The notes under the pieces are model-generated. The model made no database searches and had not been told where the DNA came from. It saw only the letters and a program-made list of their open reading frames with translations. The translations under genes were made by a program, and so were the position numbers. Source: Bolinopsis microptera (taxonomy: Eukaryota; Ctenophora; Tentaculata; Lobata; Bolinopsidae). Taken from it: DNA of 60,000 nt. The DNA lies in the NCBI RefSeq assembly GCF_026151205.1, contig NC_087079.1, forward strand, positions 14,138,445-14,198,444. The letters run 5' to 3'. Each line of letters starts with the position of its first letter. The stretch's first letter is position 1. Of the stretch, positions 38,031 through 50,714 are shown piece after piece.

Positions 38031-38894
38031 CAACAAACGATCTGCTCCGTGCATTATGTGTTGTATTTTGCCTTTTGAGAGGGCACGAGTGGAAGGGTAG
38101 GGGTACCTACTACCTGCAATGTACACATTATATCACGCTGTACAGGTTTACTTCAACACAACAGTTGTGGCGGCCACAGAGTATGTTTTAGTGAATAACA
38201 TTAGCTGCTAGTAAGCCTTATACCACGAGCTCTGGTATCAGGTACTAAAGATACTTTTTACGCACGGGAATTTAGGCTAAGATAAAAATACTCAGGGTAA
38301 ACTGGCTTGAAAAGCTGACAAATCCCATCAAGATTAACTGAAAAGCTTAAAACTCATTGTGGGTACTATCAGTAATACACATCACGTGTTCGCAGATTAT
38401 TCAGCCCGTGTGAACAAGATGAAGTATCGAGTATAAAATCTAAAAATACAAAAGATGAAAACTTTGGTTACGAACATTCCACAGCGCGAGCGATCATAAA
38501 TCTTATATGTACGAGTGAGAAAACAAACACGAATGACTGGCAATGATTTAATATGAGACCACAGGGAACCAAATTCCGCAATGAACAGCAAGCAATAACG
38601 TCGCAGTGAAATTTCATTATATTGTCATTTAGTGGATTGGAAAACTAAGTTACGACTAGGCCAAAGATCTACGAAACATAAGATACTATAACTTCACAAG
38701 ATTTAGTGACCACTGATTTCGAAAGTATTTTTTCGATGCATAATTAAAATTAAAATCACGTCGCCTTAATCCAAATTTTTCGTACATACGTGAGCTGAGC
38801 GATAGTTTTATTTACTCAACATGATGGTTAGCACTTACAACCTTAAAGTTATACACACTGTCGGTTCTCACACAGTTAAAAACCTGATAATAGA

Positions 38895-39002
38895 ACAACC
38901 GACAAGATAAGTTCAGAATATCCGGTATTTCACAGCCGACAAGATATACAGAATATCCAGTATTCCACAGCCGACAAGATAAACAGAATATTCCACAGCC
39001 GC
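38895..39002. repeat. ~33-bp minisatellite, three to four units
   Basis: Units contain CACAGCCGACAAGATA followed by CAGAATATYC. The last unit is shortened. Confidence 0.75.
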
Positions 39003-39508
39003 GTCTGTCCAACACACTATTACTATAGTCACGCATACAGCACTCAACATACCATTTGTACCGTGCTGTTCGTGCCACACCGTCCAGCACACAATCAAAT
39101 ACAGATACAATCAAATTAATGAGGTCTCGGATTGGCACTGTATTCCACTACAGCTAGTACTATCTGGCTCTCTCCGATCGATTTGTGGAATTACACAATT
39201 TATTGGAGTGCATACAGACACTGGACGCGGTGGGCAAAGTAATCACGTAATTGCGGAGTATTAAAATCATGTGCGCATCTTGAAAGTGAGAAAGTCGGCG
39301 CATTATGGCGTAATTATTCCTTTATCGACAATGTCATTAGCATTATCTATATCGTTGTGTTGTGCCACATATTGAACTGTTGGCAGCAACCGTTCTCAAG
39401 ATTTTATGTTAGGGTGTCAGATTGACTGTTCGATCAATTTGTTGGATCTCAGTTTTATCGAACTGACTCTCAAGGTAGGTTCAGTTTTTATAAAGTCTTG
39501 TTCGGCAA
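39003..39508. other. Gene-free stretch
   Basis: Nothing recognisable. Confidence 0.3.
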
Positions 39509-39618
39509 CATAAACAATGATAATAGCATAAACAATGATAATAGCATAAACAATGATAATAGCATAAACAATGATAATAGCATAAACAATGATAATAGCA
39601 TAAACAATGATAATAGCA
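39509..39618. repeat. 18-bp minisatellite, six units
   Basis: CATAAACAATGATAATAG is repeated about six times with no visible sequence variation, suggesting recent expansion. Confidence 0.95.
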
Positions 39619-41527
39619 TTTTATGTTCAAGCCGAGTCTCATGAAATCTAAGGTAACTACAAACTATTCGATCATGAAAACACGTGCAACTTTACCAAAC
39701 GAAAGTTTTTTAAAAAATTTCCTAACGTTTCCAAACTGAGGTATAACTAAATCAAGATAGTGAAATGAGAATATTTCCATTTAATTTAGTAGATCAAGAC
39801 AAAGATTGTTTAACGATGACATAATCAAATCTCTTCAAACAATAAAAATAATTGCTCGAGAAAAAAAAAAGTTCAATTTTTAAGTTCCAACTGAATTTTT
39901 GAACATGCAAATATTTTCACGAAAATCAAGTAACAGCGATAGTGTCGAACAAAACGTTTAAAAAGCTGACATATACCAAATTAGCCTGCTTTCAACAGAA
40001 AGAAATATTTGCCCCTGGACATGGAAAATTATGTACACATAACAAAGCTACCAGGTAGGAATGTATACCCTTATTATATTAGTTAGACCCAAGGCCATGT
40101 TATGTGAACAATGTGATTGAAAGCGGAAAAAGCGTCGACATACGTTTATAGGTCCATAACTAATTTAGGTATGATAAGAAAGTAATAAACGTTGTCGGAA
40201 GTTACAGATATATAAATATTCAGATATTTGTTAGATAAAATCTGATGAAAAATTCGCATTTATATTATGGCACATATGCAAGCAATGAAGGTATATCCTG
40301 GAAGTCGGAACACATAAACTATAAATCCATCTTAAGTGTAAATTACTTACGCTAAATGATGTTAAATATAGCTGCAGTCACACTATAGATATTAATAATG
40401 GACACTCGTCACTCAATCTGGTCAAAATTAGCATAAATGCCTGCTTCTGCATTCCATTTTAAAACTATTATACTTATAACTTACTTTTGTAACTCTCTGA
40501 TAACAAATACCAGAGATAACAGAATCTAGACTTCAGAACAAAAACAGAGGCCGTTCTCGAAACTTTATGACTCTGAAGAATGCGCCATAAATTTTTCTAG
40601 AGTTCACTAAGGTATACTTCTTCAATATTTGAATTTATTGAAATTCCACATATGCAGAATGCATTTAAACAAAAATAATGTTTGCTCAGGAATAAGAAAT
40701 GGATCAACTAAAATCCATCACAAAAATGAGAAACACGAGGTGACCAGGCTTCTATTATACCACACAGACAAACGATCACTTTTAGTGTAGTGTAGTGAAC
40801 TGTACGCTGTTCGAGTCTGGTGATTTCCCGGCAGTAGCATATTGCACAAAGCGCTGATATATATCTGAGAGTGAGACCAGCGTAGTCTCCTCATTAATAA
40901 TATTGCTGTAAGACAAACCTGCTGGCAGGTAGACAAACAAAACAAAGCGCAATCTAATCCACAGCACACCTCGAGATCGGAGCGTTCAAAATATACCAGA
41001 TGATTTAATATTAAAGTAGTGCAGACCTATCATAGTGCGGAGTGAAGTGGGCCGTTTTATGACCACTGAGCTATACTCAGTACCTGAAGGGTTTTCAGTG
41101 CGAATATAGTCGAGCCAGGAAGTATGGAAATGAAGGTTAGAGTAGGCTCATAATATATACTGGTCACTACAATAGTTGAGGTGATCCCCGGTTGTGATGG
41201 TACGTATTCAAGTTAATGAACTTATACAGCCCGCTCCTTCAGCTACGTGTCAAAATATTCTACATATATATTTAATATTTTTATTATCATGTGTTTATGA
41301 TTTGAAGGTCAAGGTTGGGTCTACATTCTACAAGTACAATGAGTTGGTGATTTATATCATTGTCTGGGCGAAATGAAATTGACCTAAATAAGGTCTAAAT
41401 AATAAGGTCGACTGAAACTAAGTTAACTGATTGGGTAACACAGTAACTTGAGACATATAAATCTTCATCACATGAAATGCGAATATAAATATTAAATATG
41501 TGAGTACGTGTCTACCGTCCATTTCGT
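39619..41527. other. Gene-free stretch
   Basis: No supported exon. The 83-codon minus frame at 40718-40969 has no motif. Confidence 0.3.
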
Positions 41528-41574
41528 TTCTAAAATGAACAGCTACAACTTCGTTGTAGCTGTTCATTTTAGAA
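41528..41574. repeat. Perfect 22-bp hairpin with 3-nt loop (TTC/GAA)
   Basis: The arms 41528-41549 and 41553-41574 are perfectly complementary around TTC (41550-41552), so the minus strand presents a GAA triloop closed by C-G. The arm starts TTCTAAAATGAACAGCTACA. Confidence 0.95.
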
Positions 41575-41817
41575 TGTTAATCATTATTAATAAAACGGTA
41601 TTCGTTTCACAATACCAAACAATGTATCCTCAATCAAATTGATCAGAAATGTGGAGAATGTTGACGGCAAGTGAAAACGCTGTGTTCATGCTTTGACCTT
41701 ATACCTTATGTTATACCTGTGATAATTACAGCGCATAGCAATGAAAAGAGAGCTCTGGATCGATCTGGAGGGAGCTCAGGGTAAAGACTATACTAACCCT
41801 TAGTATACACCCTAATT

Positions 41818-41886
41818 ATACCACCAAATACACGCCTCTTCGACAAATACACGCCTCTTCAACAAATACACGTCTCTTTCTATACC
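41818..41886. repeat. 20-bp minisatellite, three to four units
   Basis: AAATACACGCCTCTTCRACA units run in tandem and then decay. Confidence 0.75.
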
Positions 41887-44124
41887 ACCAAATACTAAAC
41901 AGGCTGTGTATGAGCTTGAACACTCTCCCGTGGAGCCGAGCCCATTATCATAATCCCTGCCAACAAATCCCTGGATTATTAGCCGGGCTCTTCCGGATGA
42001 TTTGCATATCAAAAGAGGGCGGCGCTTGCCAGAATATCATAGATCTGAAGGAAGGAGAGAGAGATGCATGTGTAAGCCTAGACAAGTTATATAGAGATTG
42101 TGAGCTGTTTCTGACAGGGTGTTTTGTGTTGGTGGATATGGTGACAGAGGAGATTTAGTAAAAAGGAAGAGCAGCTGGCCCAGGTTGGTGTGTATGTTTT
42201 ACATTCCACGTGGCTATTTTAGTTTATGTCGTCATAGTGAAAATTGTCCATTTTAAAGACGAATGAAGCCGATGTAAGATTAAAATCTTAATGACATTGC
42301 AAATTTCCCTAGTACCAAAATTCAGATAAGGAGACGGAATAAAGCAAACTTTGCCAGATAAACGGGAAATGAACAAAGGGCCTCCTTCAATTCTATAGGT
42401 TTGAGATTTAAAGAATTGTCGGGATCTGATGTTGCCTAGTGCCCGTCCCTACAAATACTGTGTTAAGTATTACCCCCCTGGGTGAACTTCTAGTCCACCA
42501 ATTAGCACCGAGAAAAGTAATCACGTGATGTTATAATTATATCATGCAATCAACGTCGCGTTGAGCACGATCAGATTAAAACAATGAATATGCGTCAGTC
42601 CAAATATCCGCTTTATCTCACCTTATCATTGCTTATTTAAAATAGGCCGTTTGATGAGTCAAATTATGGTGTTGGATAGTGGATAGTGGATACTATAATA
42701 TAACAGTTTGACACTTTTTTTTCTGTTCTGGATTGGAATAGCTGAACCAGATGGAAGTCTTGATTTCCAACATGAGGATGCAGAGCCAGACGTAGTTTAT
42801 TGTTATTATTTATTATTGCACAGAGCACCACTTTACTTTTCAAAAATAGATGCATCAAATATAAGACTTACAGACAATACAGACGTTAACGTATCCCAAA
42901 ATTACGAGAAATAAAAAAGTCAAAAGAACTTGGTAATGTCAAATGGGCGTGAACCGTGCCTAAACTATGTGTTAAGTGTCTGTCGACAGATTACCAAATT
43001 GCCAAAGAGAATGACAAACCATACAAATAAAAGGAACAAATAAGGCGGATGAATATTTATTAAGTCGAACATAGGTTCTTGAAAACGAAAACGGAACTGA
43101 CCACATTATCTATAATACCTTGCTGATATGCCTATGCTTCAAAGATTCTAATAGTAAACATAAAGGACGATAAAGGACGATAAAGGACGATAAGGGACGA
43201 TAAAGGACGATAACTATGGTCTCTACTTTTCCTCCCTACTAGACTTCAACTGGGGAAAAGCAAAATGACAGTGGTTCTAATCAAATCTGAAGTGCAACGA
43301 CTACTATGTAATAATTCATTCAATTCACACAATATTATAATAGAGTAATAATATTGTACAAACTATAGGATTAATCAAAATTTTAACATTTTTCAGCTTG
43401 CTCCAGTAATAATAAGTATCATGGTTCGTACAAAACATCGTAGAACAAATTCAGGAAACCCGACTATCAGAAATTATCGCTGATTAGATATGTAGAATGC
43501 AGATGGAGACTTTAATTTGTATCGAAACGTAAAACCCTAGATAATCTACAAATTTTACTCAATATAAAAGCAACAGCAATAAACAGAAATTACCTTCATT
43601 TTCAGAATTAAGTCTTTCCTCCCCACTTCAGTCAAGCATGTCCACTTGTCCATATTTTAATTGTCTGTCGACAGACTACCAAAGTGCCCCATGTCTCGTA
43701 AATCCAGAGCTTCTGGTCCCGTAAAGCCGACCGGAAGTAGGCCGGAAGTGCTATATGACTTCTCGTTGTTGGAGGAGTTCTGAGCATGCCTAAAATATTA
43801 ATGTTGTTGCCTACAAAATAAGCCGTACGGACAGTATTCCTTTATATTTCATCAAGAAGTTTATATCAATCAATGGATGCATTATTTGTTATCGGATTAG
43901 AAATTATTGATTTTATATGAGTCGGGGTTCAAGAACTTTACGTTGCATTAAAACTGTGCGGGTGTAATGGTGGTTAAAATCTGGTTATAAATTCTGTGAA
44001 TCGGGATTCGAGCAAAAACATTTGTACAAGCTTATTTACAATATCAATGGTCTGATAAATCTATGTTTTTGATAAAGAATAGAATGAATCACGAGTCTCT
44101 CTGGGTTTCTTTATGTTTTTATCC
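41887..44124. other. Gene-poor stretch with a 10-bp tandem repeat
   Basis: ATAAAGGACG is repeated five times at about 43163-43213. The plus frame at 41910-42158 (EGERDACVSLDKLYRDCELF near its end) is the only frame with exon-like composition, but it lacks splice support. The sequence around 42700-42900 has no credible gene either. Confidence 0.35.
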
Positions 44125-47100
44125 TCATGGTTGCCAAGTGATGACGTTGATGGCAGTTTTTGCTACTTTCTGCATCATGGGTCCGCCTGTGTTGGCAATA
44201 TCTCGAAGCTGAAAAGAACAAAGTTTTAGTTTTCATGTCTTACAATTCCTTCCATGGCTCATTATAAAATTTGGGATCAATTTCTATTGGTAGAAACTCG
44301 GTTTATTCATCTTGTCTGCCACCAAATGCAGACAATAATAGAGAAGAAGCATGGCTCCCGCTCATAAGAACTTCTTCTTAAAGAAGTAAGAAATACAGTA
44401 CAAACTACAAAACTGTCTGACATTTGAACTTCACGGATCCCTGATATTTCAACTTACCAGTAACAAGTGAAAACGATATTAAAGCAAGTTAAATAATAAA
44501 ATGAATAGCAAACTCACAGTAGGAACGATCGCTGTAAGTTTCTCTCTTCCCGAGGGTGCTTCTGCCAGCATCGTGATAGCCTTAAATATGTGAAATGAAA
44601 AGACCAATCTTAAAACTAGTCATACATCTTATCTTGAGAAAAAGATAAGGTAAGTGTCCAATTTTTCAGAAACACCGAACCTTGAGAGATCTTGGCGAAT
44701 TACCTCAAAATTCCAGTGACTATTTAGGTTAAATAATGTCACCGAAATCTGTGAGATTTGTATACTTGTGTGGGGGATTTAATCTTTAGTTTGTTCCCAG
44801 AGTGTTTATTTTTAGAACAGCGTTTTAAAAGTTAAGTTTCATTACCAAACGAAATATATCAACATGGATTTATGATACAAATATTGTTTAAGGTTCTTCA
44901 ATAAAGATATTCAGCAAGATATTCAGCAAACTATTTTAGCAGATCATAACGAAGGAGATTGAAGTTCTCGCCTTATAAGTCTCAGAGCTAAATTCATCGG
45001 CACAAATTTGGAGTAAGTATAATTTAGTCTCAGGGATATTTATGTATAATATAGCCTCAGGGCTACGTTGTTATGTAATCGCAGAGCTATATTTTTTGAT
45101 TTGACGTTGATCATTTTTTCAGTAAAATTGTATCGCTCAAGTGCATTTATGCACTTGAGCGATACAATTTGACTACCTATAAATAGGTGCTGCCTGGTTA
45201 AGATGAAATTGAATAAACTTAGCTATTGAGATTTCATTTCACAGGTTCCGAAAATGGGCCAATAAAATGTCATGATCTGCAAGGAGACTATTTCAAGCGG
45301 TTCTATGATATATGTCAGCACTCAGCAAGGGTTACTACATCATAGTACATCGACTGGTATATGTCAGCAAAGGTGCTCGCAAAACAGACAAACATTTCAA
45401 TTTGAGAGTTGAGGAAGCATCAAGATTCAAGTAAGAGACTACATCTCGAGCATTCAGGGGGTAGATTTAGATTTTATAAAGCCAAAATCAGACCACATCT
45501 TGAGTATTCAGGGGAGTTAGATAAAAGAGCCAAATATGGCAACATTCAAACCAGGGTGGTGAGTCAGCTGGCTTCGTCCACAATTTCGCAACCAGGATAA
45601 TTCGGGCAGACTCAACCTCAAAATATTAATCATGCCTCTTGACAATGAGGTTTCTTTGTACAGAATAACATTTGACCACTAACGTCGACCATTAAGTGAC
45701 ATAACAGGGAAAGTAGCTAACATACCATAGGTTCAAACAGGGTTATCAACTTTGAACGTTCAAACTGTCACCCAAGTTTTTACGGCATGAAGAGGACTCA
45801 TCTTATATATTATCTTATTATATTAGAATTAGTACAAAACTATAATGAAATTCGAGCATAACAGTGATAGCATTCAGCTCAGTTATAATTTCAACTGTGA
45901 TCAAATAAACTTGATTGTACCTAAATAAGTTGATTAACGTACAGTAGGCTATACTGCACGGGCAGACTTATTTTTATTATGCTTACTTTTAATTATGCTT
46001 TTTATAATCATTCCCATTCATACAGCTGGAACTTCACAATGGTACATTTCGGCCCGAGCTTTCACATTAGCCAGCTGTAATCAGCCAGATAATAATTGCG
46101 TTTCTTATTATTATTTCTCCTAAAATCAAAGAAAACTGTTAGTTTGGATGAGGTGAAAGCTGGAGAGAGGGTAAGGATACACCCTGTTATAACTCGTATA
46201 CATTTACAGCCAAAACTCAGAACATTCTCTAATTCCACTGAGAATCTCAACGAGATAAGGCAAAACCGAGAGCAAAAACAGGACATCACCCCTAACCTCC
46301 TCCAGAACCACTCCTATCCTAACATTCCAGCAGACGAAACAACAACAACTACGTTTTATGATACAGGTGCTATGACACGCAACATAACGTATAACGTGTC
46401 GTCTCACACCTTCACCGTCAAGAGTCGTACGTTTGAGCACGTATTAACCTTGATCACGTTTAACCGCACGTCGGAGGAATCGTCAGATTGTAGCAGTTTC
46501 ATCAACGCTTCCACAGCTCCCGCACTGATCGACTCTCGTTTTCCTTCCGTTGTGATCGCTATACTGAACAGTGGGATAGTGGTCAGGTGGGTATACTGAA
46601 ATCCGTTATTATAGGAGATTTACAGAAACAAGGGAGTAAAAACAGGGGAATTTTGTGGTTTAAATTTTAATGGGAGCAAATTAAACAAATTACGGGTAAA
46701 TGCCTCACAGAATGGCTAGCCTCACAGAATGGCTAGCCTCACAGAATGGCCAAATTTGTAAATGTTTTTGTAACTAATTTTTTATAAAAGACTGGTAGGT
46801 TTTGTGGATACCATATGAAACAAAAGTCTTTTGGCAACACTTCCTGTGGTGAAATCATTAACTAGGACCACATTTTCTGGCATAAATATGACTGTTTATG
46901 TAGAAATTTTGAGCACTGAAAAATTTGTTTTCAAATTTTTGAACCAAGTTTACATTTTGGTGAGAACTTCTGGCACCAGTATGACAGAAGATGTCCAAAG
47001 AATAGTATTCATCAAAAAAAACGAACATTGTTCAATATAGGAAGAAAAAAATGCTAAAATGGCTACACGCCTCACAAAATGGCCAAAATATGCCTCACCA

Positions 47101-50100
47101 AATTTGTTTTCAAATTTTTGAACTAAGTTTGCATTTTGGTGAGAACTTCTGGCACCAGTATGACAGAAGATGTTTAAAGAATAGTATTCATCAAACAAAA
47201 CGAACATTGTTCAATAGAGGAAGAAACAAAATGTTAAAATGGCTAAACGCCTCACAAAATGGCCAAAATATGCCTCACAAAATGGCCAAAATTTAAAACT
47301 CCTTTTATTCAATGAAACCATAAGTCTAAAGTATTCACAAGCTATTTATCATACAATAACACCCCAGATGGAGTGTTTTTACAGCCGAATGAAGGTTATA
47401 AATCATGAAATCAGGGAATATGAACAACGCCACACAAAATGGCCATTTTTGGTGTAGGAAATTATGCCCTTTTTATTCAGTTCTAAGAAATTTCACCTAT
47501 ATGGGGGTGTTAACAAGGCATATTAATACCAGCAGCATGCCTGAAACAAGAGCCAAAGGTTTTAGAAAAATAAAATTTTCTCGTTTTCTTTTTTTTTTGC
47601 CATTTTGTCAGGCATTTTTTCTTTTTTGTGAAATAATTTTTCACAGCTCAGTTTTTTCGTGAGTTTTAGGTTATTACCCCATTCCTTAATAGGTTTTCTA
47701 ACAACGTGTGGTGTTAGAAATTTAAAAAGTATCTCCATCAACAAAATTATAGAAATTCAGATTTGGCCATTCTGTGAGGCATGTTTTTTTGGAGGAAGAT
47801 TTTCCGGCCAATTTTTCTCAAAGAAAAAATGGTTATGAGATTAAATCAACCCCCGGGAAGACAAATATGAGTGTCAACTTAGCTTCTTATGAGATAAAAA
47901 CTGGAATAAAGTGTGTTTTGTGATTTTGAGAGACCTTCCTTTTTTTGGCCATTCTGTGAGGCAAATACCCGTAAATAAAATGAAATAAACTGCGAAATAT
48001 TTGTACCTCATCAAAGCGCCAGCTGCCTGCGCTCGCACGTGAAAATGTTTATCAGCCAGTAGTTTGACCAACACAGGAATACACCGAACTTTCACCGCCC
48101 TCTTCTTACCTTCCAATGGGAAACTGAAAATGGTAATTAACGGTTTATTGCATCATGATCTTATACCTAATCTTAACAGTTCTTCCTAAATTCATATGAT
48201 TGTCATGAATTCCACTGCGCCAAATTCGGTTGGAACTCCTCGATCAATCATGAATAAACCCACCTGATATCCATTATATCTCGAGCTGCTTTTCCTCTTA
48301 TCTCCCACGTCTCATGACCCAGAAGGGAGGTGAAGACCTCCATAGCCTGAGCTGCAAGGGCCTGATTTGTGTCCACTTTCATGCAGTAGTGTAGGGTATC
48401 CAATACTAGTTGCTGAAAACAGACCAGTACTTCATGATTATACTCAATATTTATTGAGTTGACAAACTCACCCAACAGTGCAACATGTACATTGTACAAA
48501 TACATTTAAATATTTATGTGGGTATTTTACCTTAATTTCGTCGGTTTCAGTTTTAAGCTTTTCGACTAGTTTCTTGATGAGATTAGCATTAACAATCCCT
48601 TGAGCACCATTGACTGTATGACTAACACTCTCAACAGCCCTGAAGAATTTTATTCTTCTCAATGCGCCTCACTTTAATCACGGAAATCGTAGATTCGATT
48701 AAAAATTACCGAAATAAATCTACGTAGACTTTCTTGTGGATACCTGTGAGACATAAGTCTGGCATCTTCGTGTTTGTCGTCAAATAATGCTGATATTGGC
48801 TGAATGAGATCAAACTCTAATATAGCATCTCGACCGATGGCGTGGTTAGAGCAAATGAAAAGCACCTCAGTTGCTTTCCACCGGACAGTCCCATCTGAAT
48901 CACCTAATAGTTTCTTTAGACTCTTGGCCATTCCTGAAAAAAAATTTTAAATACGCACAGGGAAATCCTAAATAACTTACCCTTCATTTTGTATACCTGC
49001 TTCTGACTGTGATACATCAATCTACCTTTTGTAGTGTTAAATAATAATGATAGTACATTGTCATGTATATTGTTTGCACTGTGCCGCGCGCGCGACGGTT
49101 GTTAGGGAAACGCGCGAAATAAATAGTCTTTTCGTATAAAGCACTAGGCGCCCTACAAAACTGTATTTTTTATGATGGTTTGGGACAGGTAGAACCCATT
49201 TTTAAACTAAAACATGTCCCACCTACCCCGGAACATAAAAGCACTACAGCCTACAGGGGTAAAGATTTTAAAGTCTGGATTTTAGCTGGATTTCGGTAAT
49301 TTTGGGATGGGCGTGGCCCCTGGGAGTGGCCTGAGTGGGTTGAGAGGTCGAAACTTGATTTTTATGATGGTTTGGGACAGGTAGAACCCATTTTTAAACT
49401 AAAACATGTCCCACCTACCCCGGAACATAAAAGCACTACAGGGGTAAAGATTTTAAAGTCTGGATTTTAGCTGGATTTCGGTAATTTTGGGATGGGCGTG
49501 GCCCCTGGGAGTGGCCTGAGTGGGTTGAGAGGTCGAAACTTGATTTTTATGATGGTTTGGGACAGGTAGAACCCATTTTTAAACTAAAACATGTCCCACC
49601 TACCCCGGAACATAAAAGCACTACAGGGGTAAAGATTTTAAAGTCGGGATTTTAGCTGGATTTCGGTAATTTTGGGATGGGCGTGGCCCCTGGGAGTGGC
49701 CTGAGTGGGTTGAGAGGTCGAAACTTGATTTTTATGATGGTTTGGGACAGGTAGTACCCATTTTAAATCTAAAACATGTTCCACCTACCCTGGAACATAA
49801 AAGCACTACAGGGGTGAAAAGCACTACAAATGCACTCCAAAAATCGAGGAAACGTGCTCTCCAAAACTGGCGATGAATCCAACTCACATCGTCTAGTAGA
49901 TCTTCTATACAAGTGTAAGCGAATGTCGCCCCAGTTCAGATGCAAGATAATTCCTTTCATTTAGCCAATAAAAAACGTACTGGTAATGTCCAACCAGAGT
50001 TTGCTAGTAGCCATCATTGCATATTATTAGTTAGTACAGTAAAAACTCGATGTACCGCGTCTCCAATTACCGCAAACCCCGATTTACCGCAGTTTTTTCT

Positions 50101-50714
50101 TTCCCCAAACTTCGCGGTGAATCGGGGTTTAATCGTATATTTTATATGCAAATTAAGGTAATTATTAGACCATTTTAGCCGTGATATAGGGCATATCGCA
50201 GGCGATACTTGTCGAGGAGAACAATTAGAAAAGGTTTGAATATGTAGCAGTAGTCTCAAAATGTTATATTAAATTGGTATTGTGTACACAAAAATACTAA
50301 CCAACTTTAAGTGCAGCACTGACATGTTCAGGGTTGTGTAACACATCACACAGAGCATTGAGAGCTCGTTGTCTTGTTATCAATGTACTATCTTGCAGCT
50401 GTCTGTTCTGAAAAATAAATAGCAAGACTCAATTTGAATTTCATTGAAATCGAATGAAACTTTACTATCCTAAGTACTTTAGGAATTTTCTACTTATTGA
50501 CCTCAACAGAATGACAAGAAAGAAATTTCTCTCAAAGTATAGTAAAATTAAGCAACATTTGTCAAGTAACTGTTTGTACTCACTATGGAATAAAAGCTTA
50601 AAAGTATTAACAATTTCTTACCAGCTTTGGAAGCATATGTTCTCCATAAGCAAGCTCTGCTTTGGTTATGTCGATATTTGGAGGTAAGGCAGTGGTGATC
50701 CGTGTGGTGGCCAT
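44125..50714 (-). CDS. RSPH14: Radial spoke head 14 homolog (armadillo-repeat axonemal protein), complete, 341 aa
   Basis: Nine minus-strand exons: 50622-50714 (start ATG), 50302-50407, 48744-48933, 48531-48639, 48264-48412, 48007-48123, 46449-46563, 44518-44580 and 44125-44208 (TGA). Every junction is phase-consistent and yields one 341-residue frame, close to the usual family length of about 345. The order of family words is preserved: LPPNIDITKAELAYG at the N-terminus, RQRALNALCDVLHNPEHV, LKKLLGDSDGTVRWKATEVL, HRAVES...NGAQGIV, LDTLHYC, PLEGKKRAVKVRCIPVLVKL, RAQAAGALM, TTEGKRESI, KAITMLAEAPSGRE, and a C-terminus AINVITWQP. The protein is built of armadillo/HEAT-like helical repeats and belongs to motile cilia and flagella. 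The exon 8 acceptor is AAG rather than CAG/TAG. Intron 6 hosts a 1.3 kb inverted-repeat element, intron 2 a 185-bp tandem repeat and a pogo-like MITE, and intron 7 a perfect palindrome and a retrotransposon scrap. Confidence 0.94.
45125..45170. repeat. Perfect 22-bp hairpin with 2-nt loop
   Basis: The arms 45125-45146 and 45149-45170 are perfectly complementary around TT. The arm starts AAATTGTATCGCTCAAGTGC. It lies in an RSPH14 intron. Confidence 0.95.
45409..45600 (+). pseudogene. Fragment resembling a non-LTR reverse transcriptase C-terminal segment
   Basis: The frame contains FRFYKAKIRPHLEYSG followed by LDKRAKYGNIQTRVVSQLAS, recalling the 'LY..(L/I)(V/I)RPHLEY' plus 'L..(V/I)Q.R' region downstream of many LINE reverse transcriptase domains. 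It is short, ends at 45600, and the text after it (to about 45690) may be frame-shifted continuation. Opposite strand to the host gene, inside an RSPH14 intron. Confidence 0.45.
46690..47974. mobile_element. 1.29 kb element with inverted termini and internal terminal-motif copies, in RSPH14 intron 6
   Basis: The left end TTACGGGTAAATGCCTCACA and right end are inverted matches (27 bp with two mismatches). The terminal motif GCCTCACARAATGGCC is repeated many times internally in direct orientation on the left (three tandem copies at 46706-46752, more at 47071, 47094, 47250 and 47273) and inverted on the right (47764, 47947). An internal segment of about 180 bp is tandemly duplicated. No transposase frame is present. 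Host exons on both sides keep their splice sites. Confidence 0.72.
46917..47275. repeat. ~180-bp tandem duplication inside the 46690-47974 element
   Basis: Two adjacent copies (about 46917-47096 and 47097-47275) share long runs such as GAGAACTTCTGGCACCAGTA. They differ by a few substitutions and small indels. Confidence 0.9.
49166..49812. repeat. 185-bp tandem repeat, about 3.5 units, RSPH14 intron 2
   Basis: Units start with TTTTTATGATGGTTTGGGAC at 49166, 49359, 49544 and 49729. The first is about 193 bp because of a 9-bp extra CTACAGCCT-like insertion, and the last is partial. Units are nearly identical and include GGATGGGCGTGGCCCCTGGG, a GC-box-like core. Each also holds an imperfect inverted pair (GGGACAGGTAG with CTACC/TGTCCC). 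Confidence 0.95.
50035..50137. mobile_element. Second pogo-like MITE, about 100 bp
   Basis: TACAGTAAAAACTCGATGTA on the left and a decayed complement ending GGGGTTTAATCGTA on the right, with internal AAACCCCGATTTACCGC, relate this to 26030-26245. The TA at both ends fits a TA duplication. It is older and shorter than the other copy. Confidence 0.75.

Noticed and set aside
42708-42914. 68-codon plus frame starting at a T-rich stretch
   Set aside because: Open on both strands with no motif or splice support.
46096-46599. 167-codon plus-strand protein with several N-glycosylation sites
   Set aside because: It overlaps a minus-strand exon that completes RSPH14 with correct phases, so the plus frame is a shadow.
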